This document shows positions 26,426-36,603 of a stretch of DNA of 64,000 bases, one piece after another; the stretch's first letter is position 1; every line of letters begins with the position of its first letter. The DNA is from Streptomyces xanthii (GTDB lineage: Bacteria > Actinomycetota > Actinomycetes > Streptomycetales > Streptomycetaceae): contig NZ_CP061281.1 in NCBI RefSeq assembly GCF_014621695.1, positions 2,728,001 through 2,792,000 on the forward strand, read 5' to 3'. The position numbers and the translations under genes were made by a program. The notes beneath the pieces were generated by a model. That model was given only the letters and a program-made list of their open reading frames with translations, was not told where the DNA came from and ran no database searches.

Positions 26426-28570
26426 TCAGATACCCACTCCCGTGAAGCGCACCGACTCGTCCAGCACAGCGGCCGCAGATTCGAGGTCGGCGAGTCTGGT
26501 CGACAGCGTGGCCTCAGCCAGTCGCGGCGGGAGAGCATCGCCGAATTTGAGACCCTTCACGGCCTTCTCGTCGATGTCGGGCAGAGCCAGACGATCCGTA
26601 ACGGCCTTTCTCGCCAGCCTCCAATCCGCCGGAGTGAGATCGTCGCGTAGACGCACCCAGTGATCGTTGAGACGCTGCCCTGGCACCGCGACGCCATCGA
26701 AGGTGGCTGCCAGAGCGGCATTCGCCCGATGACCGGCCCACGTCCACCATCGCAGTTGGCCTGACCTGTCGCGTTCTCGCACGATCAGAGTGCCTCCTGG
26801 GTGCACTCGCTTCATGAAGTACTCCCGGGCTTCGCCCAGGCACCCCTGTGCTCTCCGGGTCAGATTCACCGGCGGGTCGGCGCCGAGGAGCACTTCACGC
26901 ACCGCGCGGACAAGCCGAAAGGACGCACCCTGGCCGAATCCGGCACCGCTCCACTTGGCTTTGCCACCTTCTTCGACCGGTTCGACGAAGCACCGCTTCC
27001 GGTTCCAGTCGATGTAGGTGACCTGCCAGTTCCGGCCGGCGAGCAGAAGTCGGCGGGGACCGGTGATGTGCTCGGTCAGCAGACTGGGGTCTGTACGGCC
27101 GATCTCGGTCCGGCCCTGCAGGACGGTGAACTGCGGCGGTGCGGTGAAGACCGCGGTGAGATTCATAAAGTGCCGGTGGCCGAATCGACGTTCGGCTTCC
27201 GGACCGATGAAGAGCAACCCTTCGTCCTGATCGAGGTATCCCTCTGTCACCAGGTGTTTGACGATCGGCTGCGCGGACGAGCCGAACGGCCCGAGGCCGT
27301 TCCACCCTTCATGCCACAGATTGCTTCCGACGCCACCCTCCTGAAGGCAGAGGGCGAGCACCTGTTGAGCCACGATGTGCCGCGGCTCGGGAGGTGCGAC
27401 CACCGGCTCGACCCAGCCTCTCGACCACTGGAGCAGGAGCCCTACCGCACTCAACAGACCCGCACGGTCGAGAGCGAGGAAGAGACAGTTCCGTGAGGTC
27501 CCGGGGCGGCGTCCGGTACGGCCGATCCGCTGGAGGAAGGACGCGACCGATGCCGGTGCATCGATCTGGACAACTCGGTCCAAGTCGCCGACGTCGATGC
27601 CGAGTTCGAGCGTGCTGGTCGACACGATCACACAGTCTCGCGCTTCAGCGAAAGCCGCCTCCGCTCGCCTGCGCTCGTCGAGCGAGAGCGACGCGTGAGA
27701 GAGGAACGTGTTGACCCCACGGGCCCGTAGCGCTGATCCCAGCTCTTCGACCAGTCGCCGTGACTCGCAGAAGACCAGGCGTTTCTCACCGCGGTGCAAG
27801 GTGCTGATGACAGTTGCCGCGTTTTCGAGCGATCCCACGTAGTCGAGCTGAATGTCCCCAGGCGGTACCGAGGCAGAGAGCGCACCACTCACTGCATCCC
27901 GCGTCGCGTCCAAGTGAGGGGCGACGACTTGTGCAGGACGTGAGCCCGCTCCCGATCCCTGGAGCCACGTGAGAAGTTCGTCAGGGTTACCGACCGTCGC
28001 CGAAAGTCCGACACGTTGAAGTGGACGACCCACCACCCGTTGCAGTCGCTCCAGTACAGCCAGCAGATGCCAACCCCGGTCGTCGCCTGCGAAGGCATGC
28101 ACCTCGTCGACGACCACCGCCCTGAGCCCTGAGAAGAACGACGCATGATCGACGTTGACGCTCACCAGCATCGCTTCCAGCGACTCGGGGGTGGTGAGCA
28201 GGACGTCCGGCCGGTCCGCCAGGATGCGCTTGCGGGTACCGGAGGCGGTGTCACCGTGCCAGAGTGCGGCGCTGCGTCCGAGCCAGGAGGCGTACGTCCC
28301 GACTCTGGGCAGCAGGTTGTTCAGCAGCGCCTTGAGGGGGCAGAGGTACAGCACCGAGGTGCCGGACCACCGAGCACGATGCATGCGCGACAGGAGTGGA
28401 AAGCACGCTGCTTCCGTTTTCCCGCCGGCGGTCGGGGCGAGGAGGAGGGCGTCCTTGCCTCCGGACAGCGGCACGACCGCCGCTTCCTGGAGGGGCCGCA
28501 GTCCCTTCCAGCCAAGGGTGTTCACGATGTGGTGGACGAGCGCGGGTTCCAGCTCGTCGACCGCGCTCAT
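26426..28570 (-). CDS. brxHI: BREX type 2 Lhr-like DEAD/DEAH helicase
   Basis: A 714-aa superfamily 2 helicase. Walker A APTAGGKTEA (residues 45-54), Walker B/DEVH box VVVDEVHAF (152-160), motif III LSATVGN, and motif VI QRIGRTGRRPG are intact, and LTTPESLEAML is the Lhr-type motif Ib. BrxHI is one of the six standard components of BREX type 2 (Pgl) systems. Last gene of the pglY-pglZ-brxD-brxHI operon; its ATG overlaps the brxD stop by 4 bp. Its role in phage exclusion is not established. It ends immediately beside the left-end repeats of the island. Confidence 0.88.
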   Translation of the reverse strand: MSAVDELEPALVHHIVNTLGWKGLRPLQEAAVVPLSGGKDALLLAPTAGGKTEAACFPLLSRMHRARWSGTSVLYLCPLKALLNNLLPRVGTYASWLGRSAALWHGDTASGTRKRILADRPDVLLTTPESLEAMLVSVNVDHASFFSGLRAVVVDEVHAFAGDDRGWHLLAVLERLQRVVGRPLQRVGLSATVGNPDELLTWLQGSGAGSRPAQVVAPHLDATRDAVSGALSASVPPGDIQLDYVGSLENAATVISTLHRGEKRLVFCESRRLVEELGSALRARGVNTFLSHASLSLDERRRAEAAFAEARDCVIVSTSTLELGIDVGDLDRVVQIDAPASVASFLQRIGRTGRRPGTSRNCLFLALDRAGLLSAVGLLLQWSRGWVEPVVAPPEPRHIVAQQVLALCLQEGGVGSNLWHEGWNGLGPFGSSAQPIVKHLVTEGYLDQDEGLLFIGPEAERRFGHRHFMNLTAVFTAPPQFTVLQGRTEIGRTDPSLLTEHITGPRRLLLAGRNWQVTYIDWNRKRCFVEPVEEGGKAKWSGAGFGQGASFRLVRAVREVLLGADPPVNLTRRAQGCLGEAREYFMKRVHPGGTLIVRERDRSGQLRWWTWAGHRANAALAATFDGVAVPGQRLNDHWVRLRDDLTPADWRLARKAVTDRLALPDIDEKAVKGLKFGDALPPRLAEATLSTRLADLESAAAVLDESVRFTGVGI

Positions 28571-29898
28571 GGCAATTCCAGCGCGATGTCGTCGGCATCT
28601 CCTGACGCGGCATTTCTCTCGATTACGGTCAGTTCGGTCTCCGCGATCGTGAGTGCATAGTGCTCGCGCGGGTCGAAGTCCTCGAACTCGTCGACCCTGT
28701 CGAGGACATCGGCAACAAGCTTGCGAAGAAAGACGCGTGGTGCGACGCCGACTTTCCCGCCGAGTCCACCGGTGACAGCGGTAGCCAGCTCGTCAACGTA
28801 ACGGTCGTCGACGCGTGCGGCCACGCGGCCCGGATGAGCGGCCGCTCCTTGATAGAGGTCGCGGACGTTCCGGCCGAGTTCTCCGAGCCGGGCAAGATCA
28901 AAGCCCGGCAACCGGAGTTGCACTGCGCGCGGCGAGTCGAAACGCGGATCGGTGGTGAAGTCAGTGGCCAGGCGCTGGGCCAGTGGAGGCAGCCGTTGCG
29001 CGCCCTGCTGCCCGTCGTAGAAGGCTGGGGTACCCGTGATGACGAGGAAGAGCCCGGGAAACCTGCCCGCGTCGATCTCGTCGAGGAGTTGCCGTAGTGC
29101 GTTGAGACCCTTCTCCCGGACATCGCCACGAACCCGCTGCAGTGTCTCGATCTCGTCGAGTACGAGGAGAAGGCCGGGATGGCCGCAGTCCCGCAACACG
29201 GTGAGCAGGCCCTGGAGAAAGCCCAGGGCCGCGAAATGGTCGAGGTCTCCGCGCACTCCCGCCGAACGGCGGGCCGACGCCGCGACGGACTTCTGTCCGC
29301 CGAGCCATGCGATCAGCGCTTCCGCAGTGGCCGCGTCCCCCTCCGCGACCGCCGCACGGTAGCCGCGCAGGGCCGCGGCGAAAGCAGGAGTGGTGCGTGC
29401 GACATCGGCGAGCCGTCGCTCCATCAGCGCCGTCACGGCCTCGGAGAGCGCCGCCTCGTCCTCCTCGTCGAGGTCCCCGCCGTCGAGGACTTCCTCCTCC
29501 AGCGTGTAGAACCAGGAATCAATCACCGCTCGGAGTGCACTGGGTTGGTGCGTGGCCGTCGCCAGGCGCTCGGTGAGCCTTCGGTAGACGGTCTCCAGGC
29601 GGTGCAGGGGCGTTTCCGTTTCGGAGATCTGTACTTCCGCGGTGGCCAGGCCGGCGCGCTTGGCGCGCTCGGTCAGCCAGCGTGCGAAGAACGTCTTGCC
29701 TGACCCGTAGTCGCCACGGATCGCGTGGAAGGCAGCACCACCGCGGGTCACCGCGGCCAGGTCCTCGTCGAGGGCACTTTCGAACCGGCCGAGTCCCACG
29801 GCGAAAAGGTCGAGGCCGGCCTGCGGTACGGTGCCGCGTCGTAGCGCGTCGATGACCTCGCGCCGTCTGGCCACGCTCACCAGGGCGGACTGCGACAT
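28567..29898 (-). CDS. brxD: BREX type 2 ATP-binding protein BrxD
   Basis: A 443-aa P-loop ATPase. Walker A is RGDYGSGKTFF (residues about 61-71), Walker B LLLVLDEIETLQ, and a sensor-like FLVITGTPAFYDG follows. It belongs to the DUF2791/BrxD group that partners BrxHI in BREX types 2 and 3-like loci. Start MSQSALVSVARRREVIDALRRG chosen from AGGAGTAACGAG upstream; an open extension of 20 codons overlaps pglZ. pglZ ends 4 bp upstream and brxHI overlaps by 4 bp, so translation is coupled. Confidence 0.88.
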   Translation of the reverse strand: MSQSALVSVARRREVIDALRRGTVPQAGLDLFAVGLGRFESALDEDLAAVTRGGAAFHAIRGDYGSGKTFFARWLTERAKRAGLATAEVQISETETPLHRLETVYRRLTERLATATHQPSALRAVIDSWFYTLEEEVLDGGDLDEEDEAALSEAVTALMERRLADVARTTPAFAAALRGYRAAVAEGDAATAEALIAWLGGQKSVAASARRSAGVRGDLDHFAALGFLQGLLTVLRDCGHPGLLLVLDEIETLQRVRGDVREKGLNALRQLLDEIDAGRFPGLFLVITGTPAFYDGQQGAQRLPPLAQRLATDFTTDPRFDSPRAVQLRLPGFDLARLGELGRNVRDLYQGAAAHPGRVAARVDDRYVDELATAVTGGLGGKVGVAPRVFLRKLVADVLDRVDEFEDFDPREHYALTIAETELTVIERNAASGDADDIALELP

Positions 29899-29902
29899 CT
29901 CG

Positions 29903-32683
29903 TTACTCCTTCTTCGGCTTCGGTTGCGGCAGGAACTGCTCGCGAAGCAGCGGGACATCGAGTTTCACCGCATGCCCAGCGTCGACGAACCCGAGGACGG
30001 GATAGCCCTCGACATTCAGCAGTCGCTGGACCGTCGCGACGAATCCCTCGATGTTGCGCCGGACGCGTCCGGTCGCCGAGACGGCCGCGGCGAGTGCTGC
30101 CGGGGACATGGTGCCGCCCGCGGCGACGAGAGCGTCGATGACCGCGGCGACGACCTTCGCTTCCGGCGCTTTGCGGACGTACTCCTTCTGCGCCGCATAG
30201 ACCTCGCTCGCCACCACCTCGCTGCCCAGACCGACGGGGGCTCGGGGCGGCACGGAAGAACTCTTGCGGGCCTCGGTGCCTGCTGTGTCCTGGCGCGGCG
30301 CCGACTGCGTTGCGGCTCCCGCGCTCCCGGCAGCGGACATTGCTGCCCTTGTGGACTCGTCAGCCGGCAGGGGCTCGGTCCACCACGAGGGGGTCGACTG
30401 CTCCCGCGGGAGCCCGACCCAGCCCTTGGGCGTCTGTTCGGCCACTGCGATCAGAGTGAGTACCGGCACCGTCACCTCCGCGAGAGACGCGCCTCCGTGG
30501 TAGCCGGCCTTACGTGCGGTGTACCGGATGTCCTCACGCCACGGCGCGACGATGCTCCCGCCGCCTTCGAGGATCCGTTCTCCCCGGATCTCGATCTCGC
30601 CCTCGCCGGCCGGCCCGCCGGTGCGCCAGCGGGGCGAGGCTGCTGCGGCCGTGTCCGCCTCCGCGCTCCGACTGCGGCTGCCGCGTTCCAGGACGTGTCC
30701 GTGGTCGGCGACCAGCACGACCGGTCGTCCGTAGCTCCTGGCTGCCGAGAGCAGGTCCCGCAGATGGGTGATGTCGTCGAGGCCCCAGGTCGTGCCGCGC
30801 CCCTGTTGTCCCTTTTCGAGCGCGTCGTCGATGGTGTTCAGGACGACGCCGACAACTGCCTCGGAGGCGAGTGCACCCATGAGCTCGTGGGAAAGGGCAT
30901 GGCCCGTCTCGCCACCGATATCCGCTTTGTGGAAAAGAGCGGCTTCCTTGCGGTGGCGTTTCCAGAAGGCGCTGAAGCCTGCGGTCTCCACGGACTGTCC
31001 GCCGCGGACTGGTTTCGCGGCGAGCAGCGAAGCACGGCTCGTTCGGGTGACGGAGGGCAGCATGGACACCGCGGCCGTGCGGACTGCAGGCTGTCCGTCG
31101 ACCGGTCCCGGCACCACTTCCCGCCAGCCTTCGCGTTCGGCCTCCTCACCGAGCTGTATGGCGACCGCGCAGCTCATCCCGTCGAGTACGACGACCAGGG
31201 GAGCTCCCGCACCGGCCAGTGGACGTACAGCCGTCTCCAGTACGTTCTCGATCACAAGGGCGTCGTTCGGCTGGTGTGCGTCGGCGTGTGCGGACCAGGC
31301 CGCGAGACGGCGGGCGAACTGCTCGTCGAGGACTTCTCTGCGCGCTCGGCCTCTCTCGTAAAGGCCCTGCAGTTCGCGGCCCGTGGTCAGGTCACCGCCC
31401 GGGTCCCCCGCCCACAGGAGGGTGAGCGCGCGGTCGGCCCACCCCCAGTCGGTGATCTGCGAGCGGATGCCGCTCGCCACCGTGGGCACGGCCGGTTCGG
31501 GCTGTTCGAGCCAGCGGGCGATGCGCACTGCCATCTCGGCGACCTGCACCCGGTCCGGGTAGAGGGCTGCGAGGCCGTGTCCTGCCAGGTCCGCGAGCGC
31601 GGCGTCTCCTGCCGTGGAGGAACGGCGTGCTTCGGCGACCGTCCGGCCGAGTTGCGCGGCGAATCCTGTGGGGAGGAACCGGCTCTTGGTGAGGGGCTCG
31701 GCGAGACCTGCTGTTTCGGCCAGCTCGTCGGCACGGTCCAGCACGGCGAAGACCTGGCGCCGGGCACGCGGGCTGGTTCTGGCTTGGGCAATCCAGCGGG
31801 TCAGGGCCCCTTCCACCGCGTCGGTGAAGGCGCTGAGGGCGGCCCGGCGGGGCATGACCTGGCCGAAGAGGCCGCCGATCGTGAGGGCGGTGTCGGGAGC
31901 CACCGCCGGGTCCCTCAGGACCGCTGCGAGGACGCCGAGTGACATGGCGTCATGGCCGAGTCCGGCTTCCGCGAGGGAGAGAAGTACCGGTGCCGCGGGG
32001 CCCGCGGTGTCTCCGAGCCACTTCTTCAGTTCGGTGCGTTCCGCGAGGGACAGTTCGGCGAAGCGGAGTGGGCCCGCCGGTGTACGCGACCAGGCCAGAA
32101 GGGTGTCGGTGTCGAGCGTGGGCGGTCCTGCCTGGGACCCGGTCGCGGAGCCGCCCTCACCGGAGCCGAGGCCGAGCCGCTGCACGGCCAAGGCCCGCAG
32201 CGCGGTGTCGAGGGTGAGCAGTCCTGCGACACGCGGCCAGCCGGCGTCGGACGGTTCGGCTTCCAAGAGGGCTTCCAGGAGCCACTCCATGTCGTACATG
32301 CGCACATCGAGGCCGGTGGCGCCGAATCGCTGGGTGACGATCTCCGCGTTCTCGACGGTGAGCGTACGGCGGAGAATGGCCTGCCCGCGCAGGTCCCAAC
32401 CGAGCTGTTCGTCGTCGACCCCGGTGGTGACCACGAGGATGTCGCCCGGAGCAGCCGTGTTCCGGTGGTCGTGCCAGGCGGCCGTCACGCCGAGGACGGA
32501 GGATTCGTCGCGGACCTGCACGCGGCGGGGTTCGTTGTCGACGGCAGTGGTGAACCGGGCGGGCGCTCCTGGGAGGTAGCGGCCGTGGACCAGGACCAGG
32601 CTGCGTTCACGGAGGCTGTCCTGGTGGGCGGTCAGGAGCGCTTCGACGGTGCGGCGTCCGACCCGGGGCGCGGGAGGGGCCAT
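29903..32683 (-). CDS. pglZ: BREX type 2 PglZ, alkaline phosphatase superfamily
   Basis: A 926-aa PglZ protein, the component shared by all BREX types. The metallophosphatase core starts near residue 490 with PLVVVLDGMSCAVA (a metal-ligand Asp) and continues to VVLVADHGHVLERGS near 655 (metal-binding Asp/His). The N-terminal ~450 residues are helical and family-specific. In S. coelicolor PglZ counteracts toxicity of PglX. The ATG shares one base with the pglY stop (TGATG). The last ~90 residues look like a winged-helix-type segment (AAAVSATGRVRRNIEGFV). Confidence 0.92.
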   Translation of the reverse strand: MAPPAPRVGRRTVEALLTAHQDSLRERSLVLVHGRYLPGAPARFTTAVDNEPRRVQVRDESSVLGVTAAWHDHRNTAAPGDILVVTTGVDDEQLGWDLRGQAILRRTLTVENAEIVTQRFGATGLDVRMYDMEWLLEALLEAEPSDAGWPRVAGLLTLDTALRALAVQRLGLGSGEGGSATGSQAGPPTLDTDTLLAWSRTPAGPLRFAELSLAERTELKKWLGDTAGPAAPVLLSLAEAGLGHDAMSLGVLAAVLRDPAVAPDTALTIGGLFGQVMPRRAALSAFTDAVEGALTRWIAQARTSPRARRQVFAVLDRADELAETAGLAEPLTKSRFLPTGFAAQLGRTVAEARRSSTAGDAALADLAGHGLAALYPDRVQVAEMAVRIARWLEQPEPAVPTVASGIRSQITDWGWADRALTLLWAGDPGGDLTTGRELQGLYERGRARREVLDEQFARRLAAWSAHADAHQPNDALVIENVLETAVRPLAGAGAPLVVVLDGMSCAVAIQLGEEAEREGWREVVPGPVDGQPAVRTAAVSMLPSVTRTSRASLLAAKPVRGGQSVETAGFSAFWKRHRKEAALFHKADIGGETGHALSHELMGALASEAVVGVVLNTIDDALEKGQQGRGTTWGLDDITHLRDLLSAARSYGRPVVLVADHGHVLERGSRSRSAEADTAAAASPRWRTGGPAGEGEIEIRGERILEGGGSIVAPWREDIRYTARKAGYHGGASLAEVTVPVLTLIAVAEQTPKGWVGLPREQSTPSWWTEPLPADESTRAAMSAAGSAGAATQSAPRQDTAGTEARKSSSVPPRAPVGLGSEVVASEVYAAQKEYVRKAPEAKVVAAVIDALVAAGGTMSPAALAAAVSATGRVRRNIEGFVATVQRLLNVEGYPVLGFVDAGHAVKLDVPLLREQFLPQPKPKKE

Positions 32684-35600
32684 CAGTCTCCGGTCCCTTC
32701 ACTGTCGCCGCCCTCGGCTGCGACCGGCTTCCAGATGACCTGGACCCTGCGGTCGGGATGCGCGGCCAGGAACGTACGGATCTCGTCCTCGATGCGCGTG
32801 ACCGTGGCGGCCAGAGTCGCTTCCAGCTGTGTGGGTTCGACCACGTGCACGGCGCGGGGAGCCTCGGTGCGGCCCGAGGGCGCGGTCCCGGGGCCTGTGC
32901 TGTCGGTGGGAGGTGCCGTGGCGGGAGGAGTGGGGACACGCGGGTTCCCGTGCTCGGTGAGGCTGACGTCCTGGGCGGTGGGCTCCGAAGTCACGGCCGG
33001 ACCCACGGGCGTGACGGGCCCGGCTGCCTGCGCGATCCGGGCCACCTCGCGCATCAGCGCCTTCGTGCTGTCACGCAGTCCGTCCAGTACAGGAACGAGC
33101 GAGAACTCCTCCTCGTGCTCGTTGGCGGTCCGGGCGACCTGGTCGAGGAGCCGCCTTGCGCGTTCCCCGAGGCTGTCGCCCCGACCGGTGAGGGAGCAGA
33201 CCGTGTCGAGGTCGTCCGTCCAGTCGGGCGAGCGCAGCGCGGCGAGTACCTCGGGGGCCTGTACGAGCGCCGCCCCGATCTCTCCGTCCGTGACGTCGTA
33301 CGCAGCCGCCGCCAGCTCCCTCACCAGGGCGGCGGGGGTATCGGTGCGCAACAGTCGCGCGACGAGATCGGCCGCCGCCTTCATGGACCTGATACGCGGC
33401 GCGTCCGCACCCCCCGGTCCTGCCAGGCCGAGACGTGCCGCGTTGTCCTGCAGGAGGGAGCGGGCATCGCCGAGCGCTCGCTGGTTGTCCTCGGCGACCT
33501 TGCGGACCTTCTCCGCGAGACTCGCGACGTTCCGGGCGAACAACACCCGCGAGACGGTCTCGCCGAAGATCTTCCCCGCGCGGCCAAGGGCCGTGCTGAA
33601 CTCCTCTTCGGTGGGGAGTTCCACCGCCCGGAGTCCGTACCCTTGCCCGATTCGTTCGAGGTCGGGAGCCTCGGTCAGTGGCGAGGTCTGGTAGACCCAG
33701 GTGCGGTCGTCGAGCAGGGCATAGGTCGCGATGATCAGGTTGCTGACGTTGCGGTCCAGGCCGGTGTAGCCCAGCTCCTCGATCCAGGTGCGAATGTCCT
33801 CCACCGACAGGTCGGGACCGACGTCCGGATGGTCCGCGGCCTTCTTGTTGATCCGCAGCCGCCAGTCGTTCGTAACGTTCAGCGGCCCGTCGTGTACCTC
33901 GCCGAGCCCGAGGGCGTGGACGATTTTCCGTACGGTGGCCAGCTGATGCCCGTCGACGACGACACGGCGACTGCCGTCGGCCATGGCCCGGTTGATCCAC
34001 GTCAGCGTGGTCTTCAGCTCGGCTTTGGTGATGGCCTTGCGGGTGAGGCGGGGGTCGAAGTCCGGGTGCTTGGGGTGCCGCGCCGCGAGGATGTCGTCCG
34101 CGATGAAGTACAGGTTCTCCTCGAAGCCGACCGCTGCCTCGGGGTTGGTTCGGGTGAAACCGGGCTGGAGGGTGAGCAGGTGCTTCCCCTCGGGCACCTC
34201 GGCGCCGGTGGTGCCCGGCTCGGCCCGGGCGATGCCGTACACCTGCTGGAGCGCCTCGATGAGCTGGCCGGTGAGGTTGTCACTGGACGCCTTGAGCTGG
34301 TTACGGATCTGAGCGCGCTCCTCGGCGGGACGCGTGGCGGTGTGCTCTTCGAGCCGGTCCCGCTCGAGCAGATAATTGATCTTCAGCAGACGTCCGAGGT
34401 TGCGGCTCTTCTGCTCGGAGAGGAAGTCGGACAGCCAGACGACGGTGGGGTGGGTCTTCCCGGCGCGCTTCATCCGGTCGACCCGCTGTACGTCGTCCAT
34501 CGGCGAGTGGTCGCCGTCGTCGAAGGGGTAGTCGATGACAATTCTCAGGTCGCTGCCCAGCTGCGGCCTGAACTGCTCGTCAGGCAGATGGGGATCGCGG
34601 ACGTTACCGAAGACGAACTCGACGGTGCGCTTCGTCCCGCGCCACACGACCTCCCGTACACAGACGAACGCCTGGGTGTCGGGGATCTTGAGGGCGGCCC
34701 ACAGCTGGTCCTTGATCCACTGTCGCCGGTAGCCGGTCTGGTCGGCGACGCCCTGCACCTCTTCGAGGAGCGGCTCGACGTCCAGGTCGGACAGGTGCAG
34801 ATGAAACACCGGGTCGGTGCTGTCGCCCTCGCTGCGCAGTTCCCCGTCGAACCCCTCGGACTGCAGTTCCTGCAGCCGTTTGACCGCTACCGAGCCCGCA
34901 TCGCCGACCCGGGTTCGGATCGTGCCGTGATTCAGGGCCGCGAGCTTCCCACCGGTGAGCCGGGACAGCGCGGGCACGTGCGGGGCGAGGGCAGCGAGCA
35001 GCAGTGTCTTGACGAGCCGGTCGTCGGTCTGGAACCGCTTGTCGTCGGCCGAGCCGTACTTCGTCAGAAGGTGCTCGCGCACCCGCTCGTGGAAGCGCCG
35101 GGCGGTCTCCGCCTCCGCCTTCAGCTTGGCCGTGAACGCCTCACCAGTGCGCTGCGCGATGACGTCCCACAGATCCCCTATCGGGATGAGCTCGCCGAGC
35201 TTGAGGTCGTCGAGGCGACGCCCGAGGAGTTCCTGTACGAGCTTGAGGCCGGTCCGCTCGCGCTGCAGCGCCCCCGACAGGTCGACCAGGACGTTGAGCA
35301 GAGCGGGAGACAAGGGATAGAGCGTACGGAAGTCGTCCCAGTTCGCCTCGGTGCGGCCCTGCGCGTCGAGCAGGACCTGCCGCACCTCGTCCCTGGAGGA
35401 CTCGACGAGCCGGAACGCATCGTCGCGCGCCTGCTCCATACCGGGCCGCGGAGCGAGGACCCGGTGCTTGATGATCTCGACGAGGTTGCTGTCCTCCAGC
35501 TCGACGACGTCGATCCGCCCCGCGAGATAGTCGATCTGCTGCTCGAGGTTCTGCACCTCGGCGCCCGCGACATCCGCACCGATCAGCTGCGACAGGTCTC

Positions 35601-36603
35601 GCTGGCGGGAGATGAACGACACGATCGGCACCGGCCGGTCCCCGTCGCCGGACTCGATCAGCTTGACCAGCCGCTGCACCTGGTCCCGGACGAAGTCCTG
35701 CTCACCCATGTGCGCCTGGAGCCAGAGGATCAGCTCGTCGAGGAACAACACGACGCCGTCGTAGCCGCGGTCCTTGGCGTGCCGGGAGATGACCTTCAGG
35801 CCATTCTCCAGCGGAATGAAGGAGTCCTTGTCACCGCGGGCTGCCTGGGCGTACGCCGCCATGGGGCCGCTGACCAGCGCGGACACCAGTCGGTCACGTT
35901 CCGGGTCGCCGGCCTTCGCCGCGAATGCTTCGTCCAGTTCGGCGGTGGTCCACTCAAGCGGTCCGGCGACGTCGCCCGTACCCGCGTCGAGGACGGGCAC
36001 ATCGTCATCGTCGTCGTCCGTCGCGGCAGCCCGGGCAGTCGGCGCTCCGGCTCCGAGCCACTGCCGGAACTTGTCGTCGTCAGCGAGGAAGTCACGCTGC
36101 CGCTGCGCATCGGCGAGCAGTGCGTCGGCCCGGTAGACGGCGGGGGTCGGTGCTTCGGGGTGGAGCTGCCGCACAGTGTGCACGTATCCGCCGAGCAGCG
36201 CGGAGTCCAGGTCCGCGGAGCCGACCAGGTGGTAGGGCACCATCAGGAAGCGGCTGTTCGGCAGCCAGTCCTGGTGCTCGGCCATCACCTCGGCGAGGCC
36301 CCGCTTGTCCCGGGCCGCCGGATGGTTGTTGAGCGCCGCGTGCAGCACGGTCAGGAAGTGGCTCTTACCGGCACCGAACGAGCCGTGCAGATAGGCAGCG
36401 TGCGAGTCGCCCGTGCGCACGGCGTCGGCGACCAGACCGAGTGCCTTGCGGAACTGCTTCTGCAGCTGTTCGGTGACGACGTACTCGGCCACCCGTTCGT
36501 CGGTCTCATTGAAGCCTTGCGAGAGATCGACCTTGAAATTTCCGGCGTGAACGTCTTCCTTGATGGCAATGACGTCACGCAGGACGAGCTCTCTGGTCGA
36601 CAT
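32683..36603 (-). CDS. pglY: BREX type 2 P-loop ATPase PglY (BrxC-like)
   Basis: A 1306-aa large ATPase, first gene of the operon. Walker A LHGSFGAGKSHF lies at residues 72-83 and Walker B GVVLFLDELILWLQ near 285. The opening MSTRELVLRDVIAIKEDVHAGNFKVDL is characteristic of PglY. Length is close to the S. coelicolor protein. It is required for Pgl phage resistance, presumably as a large nucleotide-driven assembly with PglX/PglZ. The gene is divergent from the QatB-like gene across a 301-bp gap and is 1 bp overlapped with pglZ. Confidence 0.92.
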   Translation of the reverse strand: MSTRELVLRDVIAIKEDVHAGNFKVDLSQGFNETDERVAEYVVTEQLQKQFRKALGLVADAVRTGDSHAAYLHGSFGAGKSHFLTVLHAALNNHPAARDKRGLAEVMAEHQDWLPNSRFLMVPYHLVGSADLDSALLGGYVHTVRQLHPEAPTPAVYRADALLADAQRQRDFLADDDKFRQWLGAGAPTARAAATDDDDDDVPVLDAGTGDVAGPLEWTTAELDEAFAAKAGDPERDRLVSALVSGPMAAYAQAARGDKDSFIPLENGLKVISRHAKDRGYDGVVLFLDELILWLQAHMGEQDFVRDQVQRLVKLIESGDGDRPVPIVSFISRQRDLSQLIGADVAGAEVQNLEQQIDYLAGRIDVVELEDSNLVEIIKHRVLAPRPGMEQARDDAFRLVESSRDEVRQVLLDAQGRTEANWDDFRTLYPLSPALLNVLVDLSGALQRERTGLKLVQELLGRRLDDLKLGELIPIGDLWDVIAQRTGEAFTAKLKAEAETARRFHERVREHLLTKYGSADDKRFQTDDRLVKTLLLAALAPHVPALSRLTGGKLAALNHGTIRTRVGDAGSVAVKRLQELQSEGFDGELRSEGDSTDPVFHLHLSDLDVEPLLEEVQGVADQTGYRRQWIKDQLWAALKIPDTQAFVCVREVVWRGTKRTVEFVFGNVRDPHLPDEQFRPQLGSDLRIVIDYPFDDGDHSPMDDVQRVDRMKRAGKTHPTVVWLSDFLSEQKSRNLGRLLKINYLLERDRLEEHTATRPAEERAQIRNQLKASSDNLTGQLIEALQQVYGIARAEPGTTGAEVPEGKHLLTLQPGFTRTNPEAAVGFEENLYFIADDILAARHPKHPDFDPRLTRKAITKAELKTTLTWINRAMADGSRRVVVDGHQLATVRKIVHALGLGEVHDGPLNVTNDWRLRINKKAADHPDVGPDLSVEDIRTWIEELGYTGLDRNVSNLIIATYALLDDRTWVYQTSPLTEAPDLERIGQGYGLRAVELPTEEEFSTALGRAGKIFGETVSRVLFARNVASLAEKVRKVAEDNQRALGDARSLLQDNAARLGLAGPGGADAPRIRSMKAAADLVARLLRTDTPAALVRELAAAAYDVTDGEIGAALVQAPEVLAALRSPDWTDDLDTVCSLTGRGDSLGERARRLLDQVARTANEHEEEFSLVPVLDGLRDSTKALMREVARIAQAAGPVTPVGPAVTSEPTAQDVSLTEHGNPRVPTPPATAPPTDSTGPGTAPSGRTEAPRAVHVVEPTQLEATLAATVTRIEDEIRTFLAAHPDRRVQVIWKPVAAEGGDSEGTGD

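Noticed and set aside
26311..26538. 75-codon minus-strand frame ending GFRFNV as a truncated ychF pseudogene
   Set aside because: Only the last five residues match YchF; the rest is overlap with brxHI and repeats, so it is an attachment-site remnant and not a pseudogene.
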